A stretch of 64,000 nucleotides of DNA. Source: Streptomyces sp. NRRL S-1022 (GTDB taxonomy: Bacteria > Actinomycetota > Actinomycetes > Streptomycetales > Streptomycetaceae). The translations under genes were made by a program, and so were the position numbers. The notes beneath the pieces are model-generated. The model had not been told where the DNA came from. It saw nothing but the letters and a program-made list of their open reading frames with translations, and did no database searches. The DNA lies in contig NZ_JOIU01000011.1 in the NCBI RefSeq assembly GCF_000720135.1, positions 337,348 through 401,347 of the forward strand, given 5' to 3'. This document shows, one piece after another, positions 51,488 through 60,936 of this stretch (the first letter of the stretch is position 1; every line of letters begins with the position of its first letter).

Positions 51488-54400
51488 TCAGCCCCCGCCG
51501 CCCGGGGCCGGGTCGAGCAGCAGGACCGAGGGCACGGTGTCGGCGAAGCCCAGCCGCAGCAGGGCGTAGCCGATGCCCGACAGTCCGGTGAGCAGGCCGG
51601 GTGTCGGTACGCGCCCGGGTGTCCCGCAGCGGGGCCCCCAGGCGTCGAGCAGTCCGAGGGCCAGGCCGATCCGGCCGGTCAGGCTGCTGCGCGCCCCGGG
51701 GTGGCCGCGCGCGGCGAGGGCGGCCACCGCTTCCGCGATGCCCATCTCGCCGTGGCAGAGGCTGAGGTCGGCCACCGGCGGGTGTTCGGTGAGCCGGCGG
51801 CTCACGTCCCCGGCCGGGCCGTCCGCCGGCTGCGGGCAGAGTCCGGCGTCGGCCGCCGCCAGTACGACGCCGCTCGTGCCGGAGCACCAGCCGGCGTCGA
51901 GCCGGTCCGTCGCCGCGAGTGCGGTGGCCAGCCTGGCCCGGCCGGCCGTCTCGGCCCACGTGCCCGGTGGACCGCCGGCGAACCGGGCGTGCCGGGTGAG
52001 GGCCCAGCCGATGCCCGCCTCGCCGTAGGCGAAGCCGAAGTCCTCCGGCGCCCCGTCGCCGGGCCGGCCGGCCGGCGCGTGGGCCGGCAGCCGTTCGGCG
52101 ATGCGGTCGGCGAGGTCGGCGGCCTGCGGCAGCCCGCGCTCGCTGTGCACCGCGTGCAGGGCGGCGAGCGCTCCGGCCAGGCCGGCCGACACGCCCGGCG
52201 GGGTGTCGTCGCCGTGGGCCGCCAGCGCCAGGGCGTCCAGCGCCGTCGGCAGGCACCCTGCGAGGTCGTCGTCGACCAGGGTGGCCACCCGTGCGAGGGC
52301 GTAGCAGACCCCGCCGAGGCCCTCGAAGCCGCCGGGGCCCACGGCACGGCTCAGCGCCGGGTCGGCGGCCATCGCGGTGACGAGTTCGGGTACGGGGGCG
52401 AGCGCCGCCCGGGCCAGTTCGGTGTGCCGGGCGGAGCCGGTGAGGGCGCCGAGCTGGGCCAGGAAGAGGGCCACCCCGCTGTACCCCTGGGCCAGTCCGG
52501 CGCCCATGGGCAGTACCGTCCAGCGGTCGTCGACCGCCTCCAGCCCGATCCAGTTGACCCGCCCGTGCCCGTGGACGGCCCGGCCGGCGATCTCGTCGGC
52601 GATCCCGGAGGCGGCGGCCAGCAGCGCGGAGGGTTCCGGCAGGGCGGCCGGGGCGGGGCGGCCCCGGCGGCTCACCCGGTGGTGGCGTCCGGCGGCGTCC
52701 GGCTCCGCGGACGCCAGGGTGGCCGAGATGATCCACTCCTGGACGCGGCGGTCGACGGTGCTCATGGCGGCGAGCTTCGCCCGTGCGGAGGCGAGGCCGG
52801 AGGTATTCAGGACGCCGTCGACCGGGCTGCCGTCCGAGGCGAAGACCTGCGGCGAGCCGGGCCGGTGGAAGAAGACGGGGACGTCGCCGTCCCACAGGTC
52901 GGCGATCTCGTACTCGATCAGGGCCTGGCGGGCCGGGTCGCCGTCCGAGTCGGCCCACAGCACCGCGAACATGGCGTCCCGGTCGAGCCCGTCGCGCAGT
53001 ACCTGCGGATGGGTCGCCTCCTCCAGCAGGGTGGCGTACAGCATCGTCGGGCGGAGCACGAGACGGCCGACCGCGTCCGCGGCGGCGGCCAGCGGTCCGG
53101 CGGGGCCGGACAGTTCGTTGCGGTGCCGCACGACGGCGTCGTACCCGGTGCGGAATCCCGCCAGTACGGCGGCCTGCCGGTCGGCGCTGCCGGGTCCGGT
53201 CCCGGCGCGGTACGGCCGGTTGAGTGCGCCGGTGAACGGCGCCGGGCGGCGTACCAGGCGCATCTCGTCGGTGCCTGCGTCCTCCCAGACCATCCGGGTG
53301 TCGGGGGACTGGCCGCCGGGCGCGCCGCCCAGCGCGGAGACGTCGACCGCGCCCAGTTCGCCCATCAGGAACTGGGGCAGCAGGCAGGTGCGGTGCACCG
53401 AGGAGGCGTGGGCCGCGGCGGCCGGGTCGGGCAGGGTGGTCCCGCCCTCGGGCAGGACGGGGTGCAGCAGCGTCTCGACGTCGACGAGCACGGGCTGGTC
53501 GCCGTGCGCGAGGACGTTCTCGTAGTGCAGGTCCACCCCTTCGAGGGTGTAGGCCAGGGCGATCAACGCGCCCTGCCTGCGGTGGAAGCGGTCGATCTCG
53601 GCCAGCGAACGGCAGGTGCGGTGGTCGATGTACTCCAGCCACCCGTAGCCGTCGCCGGCCACCCAGCGCGGGGTGCGCGGTGCGAGTCCCGGTACCTTGC
53701 CGTCGAGCCAGCCGGCCATCCGGTCCAGCAGGGCGTGCTGGTCGACCGGCCGCGGCTTGTAGACCGCGCTGCCGCCGGCGAACCGGAGCACCGCCACCGA
53801 CCTGCCCCGCTGGTGCAGGTCCCCGAGTCCCAGCTCGACGGCGGTCAGCGGGCCCGGGTCCCGTCCGGCGAACAGTTCGCCGGTCAGCCGCCGCCGGTCG
53901 GCGGCGAGCCGTGCCAGCAGCTCGGCGCCGGACCGGGCGGTGTGCCGGCAGGTCCGGGCCAGCAGCCGGGCGAGGACGGGGTATCCGGCGAACAGGCGGG
54001 TGAGGCCGGCCCGGGTGCCCGTACGGGCGGCGAAGTCGGCGAACCGGGCCGCGGCGGTGGCGCCGGACAGGTCGCCCGCGGTCCGCGCGGCGGCCAGCTC
54101 GACGACCAGGGTGCGGGCCGCCGCCTTGGTCAGCCGCCGGGTCAGCCAGTGCCGGTAGGCCCGGGCGAACACCGCCACGTCGTCGGGCTCGGCGCCGCCC
54201 GCCCCGGCCTGTTCGACCAGCTCGGCGACGGCCGCCGTCACCAGCGGGCGCAGGACCGGCGCGAACACCGCGGCTCCGTCCGCCGGGTCGGCGGGCGCGG
54301 TCACCGCGGCACCGAGGACCTCCGGGGGTGTCTCGGGTGCCGCGGCGAGCGCGTCCTCGACGAACAGCGCCCACCGCGGCTTGGCGAGCCGGCCGGCCAG

Positions 54401-54634
54401 CCGGGCCGGGGACTCGGCGGCGAGCGCCGCCACCAGCCGGTCGTCGGCGCCCAGTCGGGCGGAGCGCACGGACTCGCAGGCCAGCTCGACCGGCGAGCGG
54501 GGGCGCAGCCGGGCGGCCGGGGCCGGCGCCGCGGGCGGGTGCGGGGCCGACAGCCGTTCGCGGAGTGTCGCGGCCGGCGCCCACCAGGCGGGCGCGGCCT
54601 CCGTGGTGGGACAGGCGGTGTCGGTTGAGGTCAC
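51488..54634 (-). CDS. lanM: LanM class II lanthipeptide synthetase, altered cyclase site
   Basis: 1048-residue bifunctional synthetase. Dehydratase residues are intact: Lys293 in VYKPRP, Asp368-x-His370-x-x-Asn373 in VDLHYENVL, LVDVETLL and LRPTMLY. The C-terminal cyclase keeps zinc ligands Cys917 (WCSGTSG), Cys960 and His961 (LCHGEMG), but the conserved AHG motif that carries the catalytic acid (His212 of NisC) reads AYG, with Tyr870. It would phosphorylate and eliminate Ser/Thr and may cyclise in an unusual way or not at all. The start is GTG 54634 because AGGTGA at 54640-54645 then has ideal spacing; GTG 54643 is an alternative. The candidate precursor lies downstream. Confidence 0.93.
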   Translation of the reverse strand: MTSTDTACPTTEAAPAWWAPAATLRERLSAPHPPAAPAPAARLRPRSPVELACESVRSARLGADDRLVAALAAESPARLAGRLAKPRWALFVEDALAAAPETPPEVLGAAVTAPADPADGAAVFAPVLRPLVTAAVAELVEQAGAGGAEPDDVAVFARAYRHWLTRRLTKAAARTLVVELAAARTAGDLSGATAAARFADFAARTGTRAGLTRLFAGYPVLARLLARTCRHTARSGAELLARLAADRRRLTGELFAGRDPGPLTAVELGLGDLHQRGRSVAVLRFAGGSAVYKPRPVDQHALLDRMAGWLDGKVPGLAPRTPRWVAGDGYGWLEYIDHRTCRSLAEIDRFHRRQGALIALAYTLEGVDLHYENVLAHGDQPVLVDVETLLHPVLPEGGTTLPDPAAAAHASSVHRTCLLPQFLMGELGAVDVSALGGAPGGQSPDTRMVWEDAGTDEMRLVRRPAPFTGALNRPYRAGTGPGSADRQAAVLAGFRTGYDAVVRHRNELSGPAGPLAAAADAVGRLVLRPTMLYATLLEEATHPQVLRDGLDRDAMFAVLWADSDGDPARQALIEYEIADLWDGDVPVFFHRPGSPQVFASDGSPVDGVLNTSGLASARAKLAAMSTVDRRVQEWIISATLASAEPDAAGRHHRVSRRGRPAPAALPEPSALLAAASGIADEIAGRAVHGHGRVNWIGLEAVDDRWTVLPMGAGLAQGYSGVALFLAQLGALTGSARHTELARAALAPVPELVTAMAADPALSRAVGPGGFEGLGGVCYALARVATLVDDDLAGCLPTALDALALAAHGDDTPPGVSAGLAGALAALHAVHSERGLPQAADLADRIAERLPAHAPAGRPGDGAPEDFGFAYGEAGIGWALTRHARFAGGPPGTWAETAGRARLATALAATDRLDAGWCSGTSGVVLAAADAGLCPQPADGPAGDVSRRLTEHPPVADLSLCHGEMGIAEAVAALAARGHPGARSSLTGRIGLALGLLDAWGPRCGTPGRVPTPGLLTGLSGIGYALLRLGFADTVPSVLLLDPAPGGGG

Positions 54635-54998
54635 GTCCGTCACCTTTCCAGCGGCGCCGCCCGCCCGTACAGGGAGTGGTGCCCCCACATTCCGCGGCGG
54701 ACTACCCAATCGAAGCCATCGCCCGCCCCCCCCATGCGCACCGCCGGGCGGCCCGGTGGTAGCGGCGGGCGGCCGGGACGGCGCCGTGCCGGCGGCGGGC
54801 GGGCCCCTGCGGGGAGGTGCCGTCCGGCGGGACCCGGCCGTGGGCGGTACGGCCGCCGGTGTACGGCCCGGGGGGCGGCCCCCGGGGGCGGCCGGGCGCG
54901 GTACGGGAATGCGGGTAATCGCGCCCCATGCGGCGCGGCACCCGGGTTGCCGAGACTCCTCGCCGAGAGGTTCGCCCCACGCTGACCGAGGAGTACAC
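54635..54998. other. Divergent intergenic region between LanM and LuxR genes
   Basis: No supported gene in these 364 bases. They should hold the two divergent promoters of this cluster. They are extremely rich in G and C, except TGGGTAGT-like sequence near 54700-54710 on the minus strand. I see no clear -35/-10 pair or operator. Confidence 0.4.
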
Positions 54999-55622
54999 AT
55001 GGGCAATCCCCTGTCGCTGTGCGTCGTGGCCCTGGACCCGCTGCTCGAAGCCGGCGCCGTCAGCGCCCTGTCCGGCAACCCGGACATCGCACTGGTCCGG
55101 CCGGAGGAGGGGGCCGACGTGGCCGTGGTGATCTTCGACCGGGTGGACCGCCAGGAACTCGACCTGGTGGCCGCGACCGGCGGCGGCCCGCACCGGCCCG
55201 CAATCGTCGTGATCGCCTCCGACATGTCCCCCGCCGAGGCCGCCGAGGCCATCAACGCCGGGGCCCGCGGTCTCCTGCGCCGGCACGAGGTCGACGCCGA
55301 GCGGCTCGTGCGGACCGTGCGGACCGTGGCCGGCGGCGACTGCACCGTGCCGCCCGACCTGATCGACGGGCTCCTCGACCAGGGCACCGAGGCCGACGCG
55401 TATCCCGCGGTGCGGGGGCGTGGACCGGACTGGGGTCTGGACGAGCGGGAACGCGCGGTGCTGCGGATGGTGGCCGACGGCCGGGAGACCGACGAGATCG
55501 CCAAGGAACTGTGCTACTCCCCGCGGACGGTGACCACCGTCGTCCGCGACATCACCCAGCGGTTCCGGCTGCGCAACCGCGCCCACGCCGTGGCCTACGC
55601 CCTGCGGGCGGGCCTGCTGTGA
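54999..55622 (+). CDS. LuxR-type regulator with degenerate receiver
   Basis: 207 residues. The C-terminal LuxR HTH (LDERERAVLRMVADGRETDE, IAKELCYSPRTVTTVVRD) is clear. The N-terminal ~120 residues resemble a response-regulator receiver (VVALDPLLEAGAVSALSG, VVIFDRVD, INAGARGLLRRHE), but the acidic cluster and the switch Lys are not evident, so phosphorylation is doubtful. ATG 54999 follows GAGGAG. Its stop overlaps the next regulator by 4 bases. Confidence 0.88.
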   Translation: MGNPLSLCVVALDPLLEAGAVSALSGNPDIALVRPEEGADVAVVIFDRVDRQELDLVAATGGGPHRPAIVVIASDMSPAEAAEAINAGARGLLRRHEVDAERLVRTVRTVAGGDCTVPPDLIDGLLDQGTEADAYPAVRGRGPDWGLDERERAVLRMVADGRETDEIAKELCYSPRTVTTVVRDITQRFRLRNRAHAVAYALRAGLL

Positions 55623-56257
55623 CCGCCCTCGTCCTCGAAGCGCCGCCGGAGCCCGGGCTGGGCACGGGCACGCTGCGCGTGCGGCTCGGTCCGGCGGGCG
55701 GGGCGGCCCGCGACACGGTGGCCGCCGGTCTGCGCCGGGCCGGCATCGAGCTGGCGGCCGGACCCTGCGACGGGGCCGTGCGGGTGGCCGTCGGGCGGAC
55801 ACCCGGTGCGGCGCTCGACGGCTGGCCGGAACCCGGCGGCGGCCCCCTGCTGCTGGTCGCCGACACCTTCACCGCTGCGGGCGTGCGGCAGGCCGTGCGG
55901 GCCGGGGCGGTGGCCATGCTGCAGTCCGCCGAGGCCACCCCGGAGCGCCTGCTCACCGCCGTCCACGCCGCCCGGTACGGCGAGGGCCGGATGTCCTACG
56001 ACGTCCTGGTCCGCCTCCTCGACCGGGCGGGCAGCGCTGCCGGGCACCCGCGCCCCGGCCGGGACTCACCGCTGACGGCCCGCCAGCGGACGGTGCTCGC
56101 GCTGGTCGCCGAGGGGCACGGCAACGCGGCCATCGCCCGTGAACTCTCCTGCTCCCAGCACACCGTGAAGAACGTCATGTACGACCTGATGACGCGCCTG
56201 CACGTCCGCAACCGGGCCCACGCGGTGGCGTACGGCGTCCGCACCGGGCTGATCTGA
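55619..56257 (+). CDS. Second LuxR-type regulator
   Basis: 212 residues, LuxR HTH at the C-terminus (LTARQRTVLALVAEGHGNAA, IARELSCSQHTVKNVMYD). The N-terminal domain has receiver-like order (LLLVADTFTAAGVRQAVRAG, AVAMLQSAEATPE) but lacks a phospho-acceptor Asp at the expected strand end. It is similar in design to the regulator just upstream, so the two may act as a heterodimer on the cluster promoters. GTG 55619 overlaps the upstream stop. Confidence 0.87.
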   Translation: MTALVLEAPPEPGLGTGTLRVRLGPAGGAARDTVAAGLRRAGIELAAGPCDGAVRVAVGRTPGAALDGWPEPGGGPLLLVADTFTAAGVRQAVRAGAVAMLQSAEATPERLLTAVHAARYGEGRMSYDVLVRLLDRAGSAAGHPRPGRDSPLTARQRTVLALVAEGHGNAAIARELSCSQHTVKNVMYDLMTRLHVRNRAHAVAYGVRTGLI

Positions 56258-56417
56258 CCCGGCCGCGGCCGACCAGAGACATTGACGCAGCAAATGCCGC
56301 GCGGGGCGCTGCCGCTCCTTCCCTACTGCGCCGCCGTACCCGGACGGCAAGCTCCGGACGTGCCCCGGCCACCCGAGGCGCGCGACGACCTACCCCGACT
56401 TCCTTGGAGGTGAGCCG

Positions 56418-59400
56418 GTGGACCGCGGTGACGGCCGGACGACATCCTTCTCGCAGCAACGGCTGTGGTTCCTCGACCAACTGCGGCCCGGCACGGCGGA
56501 CCATCTGCTTCCGCTGGCGCTGCGCCTGCGCGGCGGCCTCGACACCGAGGCCCTCGCCGCCGCACTGACCGACGTGACCGACCGGCACGAGGTGCTGCGC
56601 ACCCGGTTCACGGCCGCCGACGGCGAACCGGTGGCCCACGTGGTCCCGCGGGTCGAGGTCCCGCTGGAGACGGTCGAGGCGCCCGCCGCCGACGCGGCCG
56701 GCATCGCCGCGGTCCTCGACCGCGCGGTGCGCCGGCCGGTCGACCTGTCGACGGCGCCGCCGCTGCGGGCCACCCTGGCGCGGCTCGGGCCCGGCGACCA
56801 CCTGCTGGTGATCGTGGTGCACCACATCGCCTTCGACTTCTCCTCCTGGAACGTCCTCACCCGCGACCTGGCCGCGGCCTACCGCGCCCGGACCACCGGC
56901 GCCCCCGCCGGGCTGCCGGAGCTTCCCCTCCAGTACGCCGACCTCGCGGCCCGGCAGCGCGAGCGGTCGGCGGGCCCCCGGCTCGCCCGCGGCCTCGACC
57001 ACTGGCGCTCGCGGCTGGCGGGCCTGCCGCCGCTGGACCTGCCGACCGACCGGCCGCGTCCCGCCGAGTTCGACGGCACCGCCGCCGTGGCCCGGTTCAC
57101 CCTCCCGGCCGACCTGGTGGCAGCGGCCGACCGGCTGGCCCGGGCCCGCCGCGCCACCCGGTTCATGGTGCTGCTCGCGGCCTTCCAGGCCCAACTGGGC
57201 CGTTACAGCGGGCAGCAGGACTTCGCCGTCGGCACCCCGGTCGCCGGCCGCGGCCACTCCGCCGCCAGGGATCTCATCGGCCCCTTCGTCAACACCGTGG
57301 TCCTGCGCGCCGACCTGTCCGGCCGGCCGGGCTTCGGCGCCCTGGTGGACCGGGTCCGCAAGGCGTCCCTGGCCGACCTCACCCACGCCGACACCCCGTT
57401 CGAACGGGTGGTGGGCGAGCTGGCCCCGCCCCGCGACCTCAGCCGCAACCCCCTCTTCCAGGTGTCGTTCCTGACCCTCGACTCCCAGGCCGCACCGCCC
57501 GACCTGCCCGGCCTGTCGGTCGAGGTGGTGCCCACCCCGGTCGCCGGGACCCCCTTCGACCTGGCGCTCGACCTGCTCGGACGCCCCGACGGAAGCCTCG
57601 GGCTGCGCCTGCAGTACGCCACCGCGCTGTTCGCGCCCGAGACGGCCGCACGCATCACGGAGGACTACGTCCGGCTGCTGCGCGAGCTGCTCGCCGCCCC
57701 GGACGAGCCGCTGGCCCGCGCCACCGCCGTACTCGAACCGCTGCCCGGCGGCGAGCGCCGGCGCCGGCTCGCGCTCGGCCACGGCAGTGCCCGCACCGTA
57801 CCCCCGCACACCGTCACCGACCTGTTCGAGGAGCAGGCGCGCCGCACCCCGCACGCCACCGCCGTCCGCTCCCACGACGGCGAGCTGAGCTACGCCGCCC
57901 TCGACGAGCGGGCCGACGAGCTGGCGCACCGGCTGCGCGGCCTCGGCGTCGGCCGCGGGGCCCGGGTGGGTGTCCTGCTGGAGCGCGGCACCGGGCTCCT
58001 CGTCGCCCTGCTCGGCGTCCTCAAGGCCGACGCCGCCTACGTGCCGCTCGACCCCCTGCACCCCGCACGGCGGATCGCCGGCCTGATCGCGGGCACCGAG
58101 GCCGCCGTGGTCCTCACCACCGGCGCGCTGGCCGACCGGGTGGCCGGCACGGAGGCGCAGGCCCTCCTGCTCGACGCCGCCCCGCCGCCGGCCGGTCCGT
58201 GCCACCGGCTCGACCGGAGCACCGGCCCGCACGACCTCGCGTACATCTTCCACACCTCCGGTTCGACCGGCACTCCCAAGGGCGTACAGATCCCGCACAG
58301 TGCCCTGACCAACTTCCTGCACGCGATGGCGGCCCGGCTGGAGCCGCGGCCGGGGGACACCGTCCTCGGTGTCACCACCGCCTCGTTCGACCCCTCGATG
58401 CTGGAGCTGTGCCTGCCGCTGCTGACCGGCGCCCGGCTGGTGCTGGCCGACGCCGAGCAGTCCCGCGACCCCGAGCGCCTGATCCGGCTGATCGGCGAGA
58501 CGCGGCCGGACCTGGTCCAGGCCACTCCGTCGATGCTGCGGATGCTGGTCGACACCGGCTGGACCCCCGGCCCCGGCCTCACCGTGCTGTCCGGCGGCGA
58601 GAAGCTGCACACCGACCTGGCCGCGGCCCTCGCCGCCCGCGGCGCCCCGGTCCTGGACCTGTACGGGCCGACCGAGGCCACGATCTGGACCAGTGTGGCC
58701 GGGCACGGCGCCGACGGGCGGGTACGGCAGTGGGCCGCGGTGGACAACACCACCGTCCGGGTACTCGACGACCGGCTGGAACCGGTGGCGGAGGGCGTCA
58801 CCGGGCACGTCTGCATCGGGGGCGACGGTCTCGCCTGGGGCTACCGCGGGCGGCCCGCGCAGACCGCCGGCGTCTTCCTCCCCGACCCGCACGCCACCGC
58901 GCCCGGCGGCCGGCTCTACGCCACCGGCGACCTCGGCCGGATCCGGCCCGACGGCTCGCTGGAGATTCTCGGCCGCAGCGACCACCAGGTGAAGATCCGC
59001 GGCCACCGGATCGAACCGGGCGAGATCGAGGCCGCGCTGCTCGCCCTCGACGGTGTCCGCGCCGCCGTGGTGCACCCGACGCCGGACGCCGACGGCGGCC
59101 GGCAGCTCACCGCCTACCTGGTCGCCGAGGACCCCCGGAACCCTCCCACGCCCGACGCCCTGCGCGCCGAACTGCTCGAATCCCTGCCCCACCACCTGGT
59201 CCCGGCCACGTTCGTCCTGCTGGACGCCATCCCGACCGCGGTCAGCGGAAAGGTCGACCGGCACGCGCTGCCGGTGCCGGCACCGCAGGCGGCCGGCCCG
59301 GCCGCTCCTGCCCGCACCCCGCGGGAACGGTCCGTGGCCAGGGTCTGGGAAGAGGTCCTCGGCGCCACCGGGATCGGCGCCCACGACGACTTCTTCCTGC

Positions 59401-59615
59401 TCGGCGGACACTCGCTGCTCGCCACCCGGGTGTCCGTGCGCCTGCGCGCCGCCCTCGGGGTGGACGTCCCCGTGCGGGCACTGTTCGACCACCCCACCGT
59501 CGCCGCCCTCGCCACGGCCCTGGAGGGCTACCCGCTCCTGGCCGCGGACGGCCCCCTGCCGCGGCTGACCGCCCGCCCGCGCGGCGAGCGCACGACCGCC
59601 GGCCGCCGACCGTAA
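56418..59615 (+). CDS. Single-module NRPS (C-A-T), glycine-like code
   Basis: 1065 residues. Condensation domain (about 8-430) with active site HHIAFDF at 135-141 (HHxxxD present, last Gly is Phe). Adenylation domain (about 455-960): FHTSGSTGTPKG, FDPSMLE with Asp658, LYGPTEATIW, TGDLGRIRPDG. The pocket code I read is D-P-L-Q-L-G-L-I-W-K, one residue from the glycine code DILQLGLIWK. Thiolation domain: Ser999 in LGGHSLLA. No thioesterase. A C domain at the N-terminus without an upstream module implies it accepts a donor from another protein. GTG 56418 follows a perfect GGAGGTGA at 56407-56414. Confidence 0.92.
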   Translation: MDRGDGRTTSFSQQRLWFLDQLRPGTADHLLPLALRLRGGLDTEALAAALTDVTDRHEVLRTRFTAADGEPVAHVVPRVEVPLETVEAPAADAAGIAAVLDRAVRRPVDLSTAPPLRATLARLGPGDHLLVIVVHHIAFDFSSWNVLTRDLAAAYRARTTGAPAGLPELPLQYADLAARQRERSAGPRLARGLDHWRSRLAGLPPLDLPTDRPRPAEFDGTAAVARFTLPADLVAAADRLARARRATRFMVLLAAFQAQLGRYSGQQDFAVGTPVAGRGHSAARDLIGPFVNTVVLRADLSGRPGFGALVDRVRKASLADLTHADTPFERVVGELAPPRDLSRNPLFQVSFLTLDSQAAPPDLPGLSVEVVPTPVAGTPFDLALDLLGRPDGSLGLRLQYATALFAPETAARITEDYVRLLRELLAAPDEPLARATAVLEPLPGGERRRRLALGHGSARTVPPHTVTDLFEEQARRTPHATAVRSHDGELSYAALDERADELAHRLRGLGVGRGARVGVLLERGTGLLVALLGVLKADAAYVPLDPLHPARRIAGLIAGTEAAVVLTTGALADRVAGTEAQALLLDAAPPPAGPCHRLDRSTGPHDLAYIFHTSGSTGTPKGVQIPHSALTNFLHAMAARLEPRPGDTVLGVTTASFDPSMLELCLPLLTGARLVLADAEQSRDPERLIRLIGETRPDLVQATPSMLRMLVDTGWTPGPGLTVLSGGEKLHTDLAAALAARGAPVLDLYGPTEATIWTSVAGHGADGRVRQWAAVDNTTVRVLDDRLEPVAEGVTGHVCIGGDGLAWGYRGRPAQTAGVFLPDPHATAPGGRLYATGDLGRIRPDGSLEILGRSDHQVKIRGHRIEPGEIEAALLALDGVRAAVVHPTPDADGGRQLTAYLVAEDPRNPPTPDALRAELLESLPHHLVPATFVLLDAIPTAVSGKVDRHALPVPAPQAAGPAAPARTPRERSVARVWEEVLGATGIGAHDDFFLLGGHSLLATRVSVRLRAALGVDVPVRALFDHPTVAALATALEGYPLLAADGPLPRLTARPRGERTTAGRRP

Positions 59616-59639
59616 CCGCCTCCTCGCCCAAGGACCGCC

Positions 59640-60908
59640 ATGACCCTCGTTGCGACCACCGACACCTCCGTCTTCGAGAAGATCGAGTCCGAGGTGCGGA
59701 TGTACTGCCGTACCTTCCCCGTGGTGTTCGAGCGCGCGAAGGGCGCGCTGCTGCACACCGACGACGGCCGGCCCTTCATCGACTTCTTCTGCGGCGCCGG
59801 AAGCCTCAATTACGGACACAACCACGACGCCGTCAAACGGCGGATCCTCGACTACCTCGCCGGCGACGGCCTCATGCACGGCCTCGACCTGCACACCGTC
59901 GCCAAGCGCGACTTCCTCACCCGCTTCACCGAGGTCGTCCTGCAGCCGCGCGGCCTCGACTTCAAGGTGCAGTTCACCGGCCCCACCGGGACCGACGCGG
60001 TGGAGGCCGCCCTCAAACTGGCCCGCCGGGCGACCGGCCGCACCGGGCTGACGGCGTTCACCGGCGCCTACCACGGGATGTCGCGCGGTGCGCTGGAGGT
60101 CACCGGCAGCCGCCGCGCCCGCCGCGCGGGCACGGTCGCCGGCGGGGACGTGACCTTCGTGCCCTTCGAGGACGGCCCGCTCGGCCCGTTCGACTCCATC
60201 GGGCTGATCGAGCGGCTGTGGGCCGACCCGTCCTCCGGCACCGAACCACCCGCGGCGGTCGTCGTGGAGGCGGTCCAGATGGAGGGCGGGGTCTATCCGG
60301 CGAGCCGGGAGTGGCTGCGCCGGCTGCGCGAGGTGACCGAACGGTACGGGGTGCTGCTGGTCCTGGACGAGATCCAGACCGGGTGCGGCCGCACCGGCGC
60401 GTTCTTCGGCTTCGAGCAGTCCGGGATCGTGCCGGACGTCGTCACCGTCTCCAAGTCCCTCAGCGGTTACGGGCTGCCGCTGTCCCTCACGCTGTTCCGC
60501 CGCGAGCTGGACCTGTGGCAGCCCGGCGAGCACACCGGCACGTTCCGCGGCAACCAGCTCGCCTTCGTCGCGGCCACCGCGGCGTGCGAACTGTGGCAGC
60601 AGGACGACTTCCTGACCGGCCTTCAGCGGGGTGCCGAGCGCCTCGCCCGGTTCCGGGCCGACGCGGGCGCGCTGGACCCCGACCTCGTCCTGCGCGGCCG
60701 GGGCATGGTGCTCGGCGTCGACACCGCCCGGGCCGGCGGCACGGAGCGGGCCGAGCGCGTCCAGCGCCACGCCTTCGAGCACGGCCTGATCGTGGAGCGC
60801 TGCGGCCGGCACGACGAGGTCCTCAAGGTGATGCCCCCGCTGACCATCGACCCCGGCCTGCTCGACGAGGGGCTCGGCATCCTGCTCGACGCCCTGCAAG
60901 CGAACTGA
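59640..60908 (+). CDS. Diaminobutyrate aminotransferase (EctB-like)
   Basis: 422-residue class III PLP aminotransferase. LDEIQTGCGRTGAFFGFEQS, PDVVTVSKSLSGYGLP (Schiff-base Lys272) and PGEHTGTFRGNQLAF are characteristic of EctB-type enzymes, which convert aspartate semialdehyde to L-2,4-diaminobutyrate with glutamate as donor. Ectoine partners EctA/EctC are absent here, so the diaminobutyrate is probably a building block for this cluster; the next gene encodes a carbamoyltransferase that could modify its side-chain amine. Confidence 0.9.
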   Translation: MTLVATTDTSVFEKIESEVRMYCRTFPVVFERAKGALLHTDDGRPFIDFFCGAGSLNYGHNHDAVKRRILDYLAGDGLMHGLDLHTVAKRDFLTRFTEVVLQPRGLDFKVQFTGPTGTDAVEAALKLARRATGRTGLTAFTGAYHGMSRGALEVTGSRRARRAGTVAGGDVTFVPFEDGPLGPFDSIGLIERLWADPSSGTEPPAAVVVEAVQMEGGVYPASREWLRRLREVTERYGVLLVLDEIQTGCGRTGAFFGFEQSGIVPDVVTVSKSLSGYGLPLSLTLFRRELDLWQPGEHTGTFRGNQLAFVAATAACELWQQDDFLTGLQRGAERLARFRADAGALDPDLVLRGRGMVLGVDTARAGGTERAERVQRHAFEHGLIVERCGRHDEVLKVMPPLTIDPGLLDEGLGILLDALQAN

Positions 60909-60936
60909 CGGCCAGCCACCCGAGGAGGGACTCCAG

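Noticed and set aside
59640..60908. Aminotransferase as part of an ectoine cluster
   Set aside because: No EctA, EctC or EctD genes are adjacent; the neighbours are NRPS, carbamoyltransferase and LanB.
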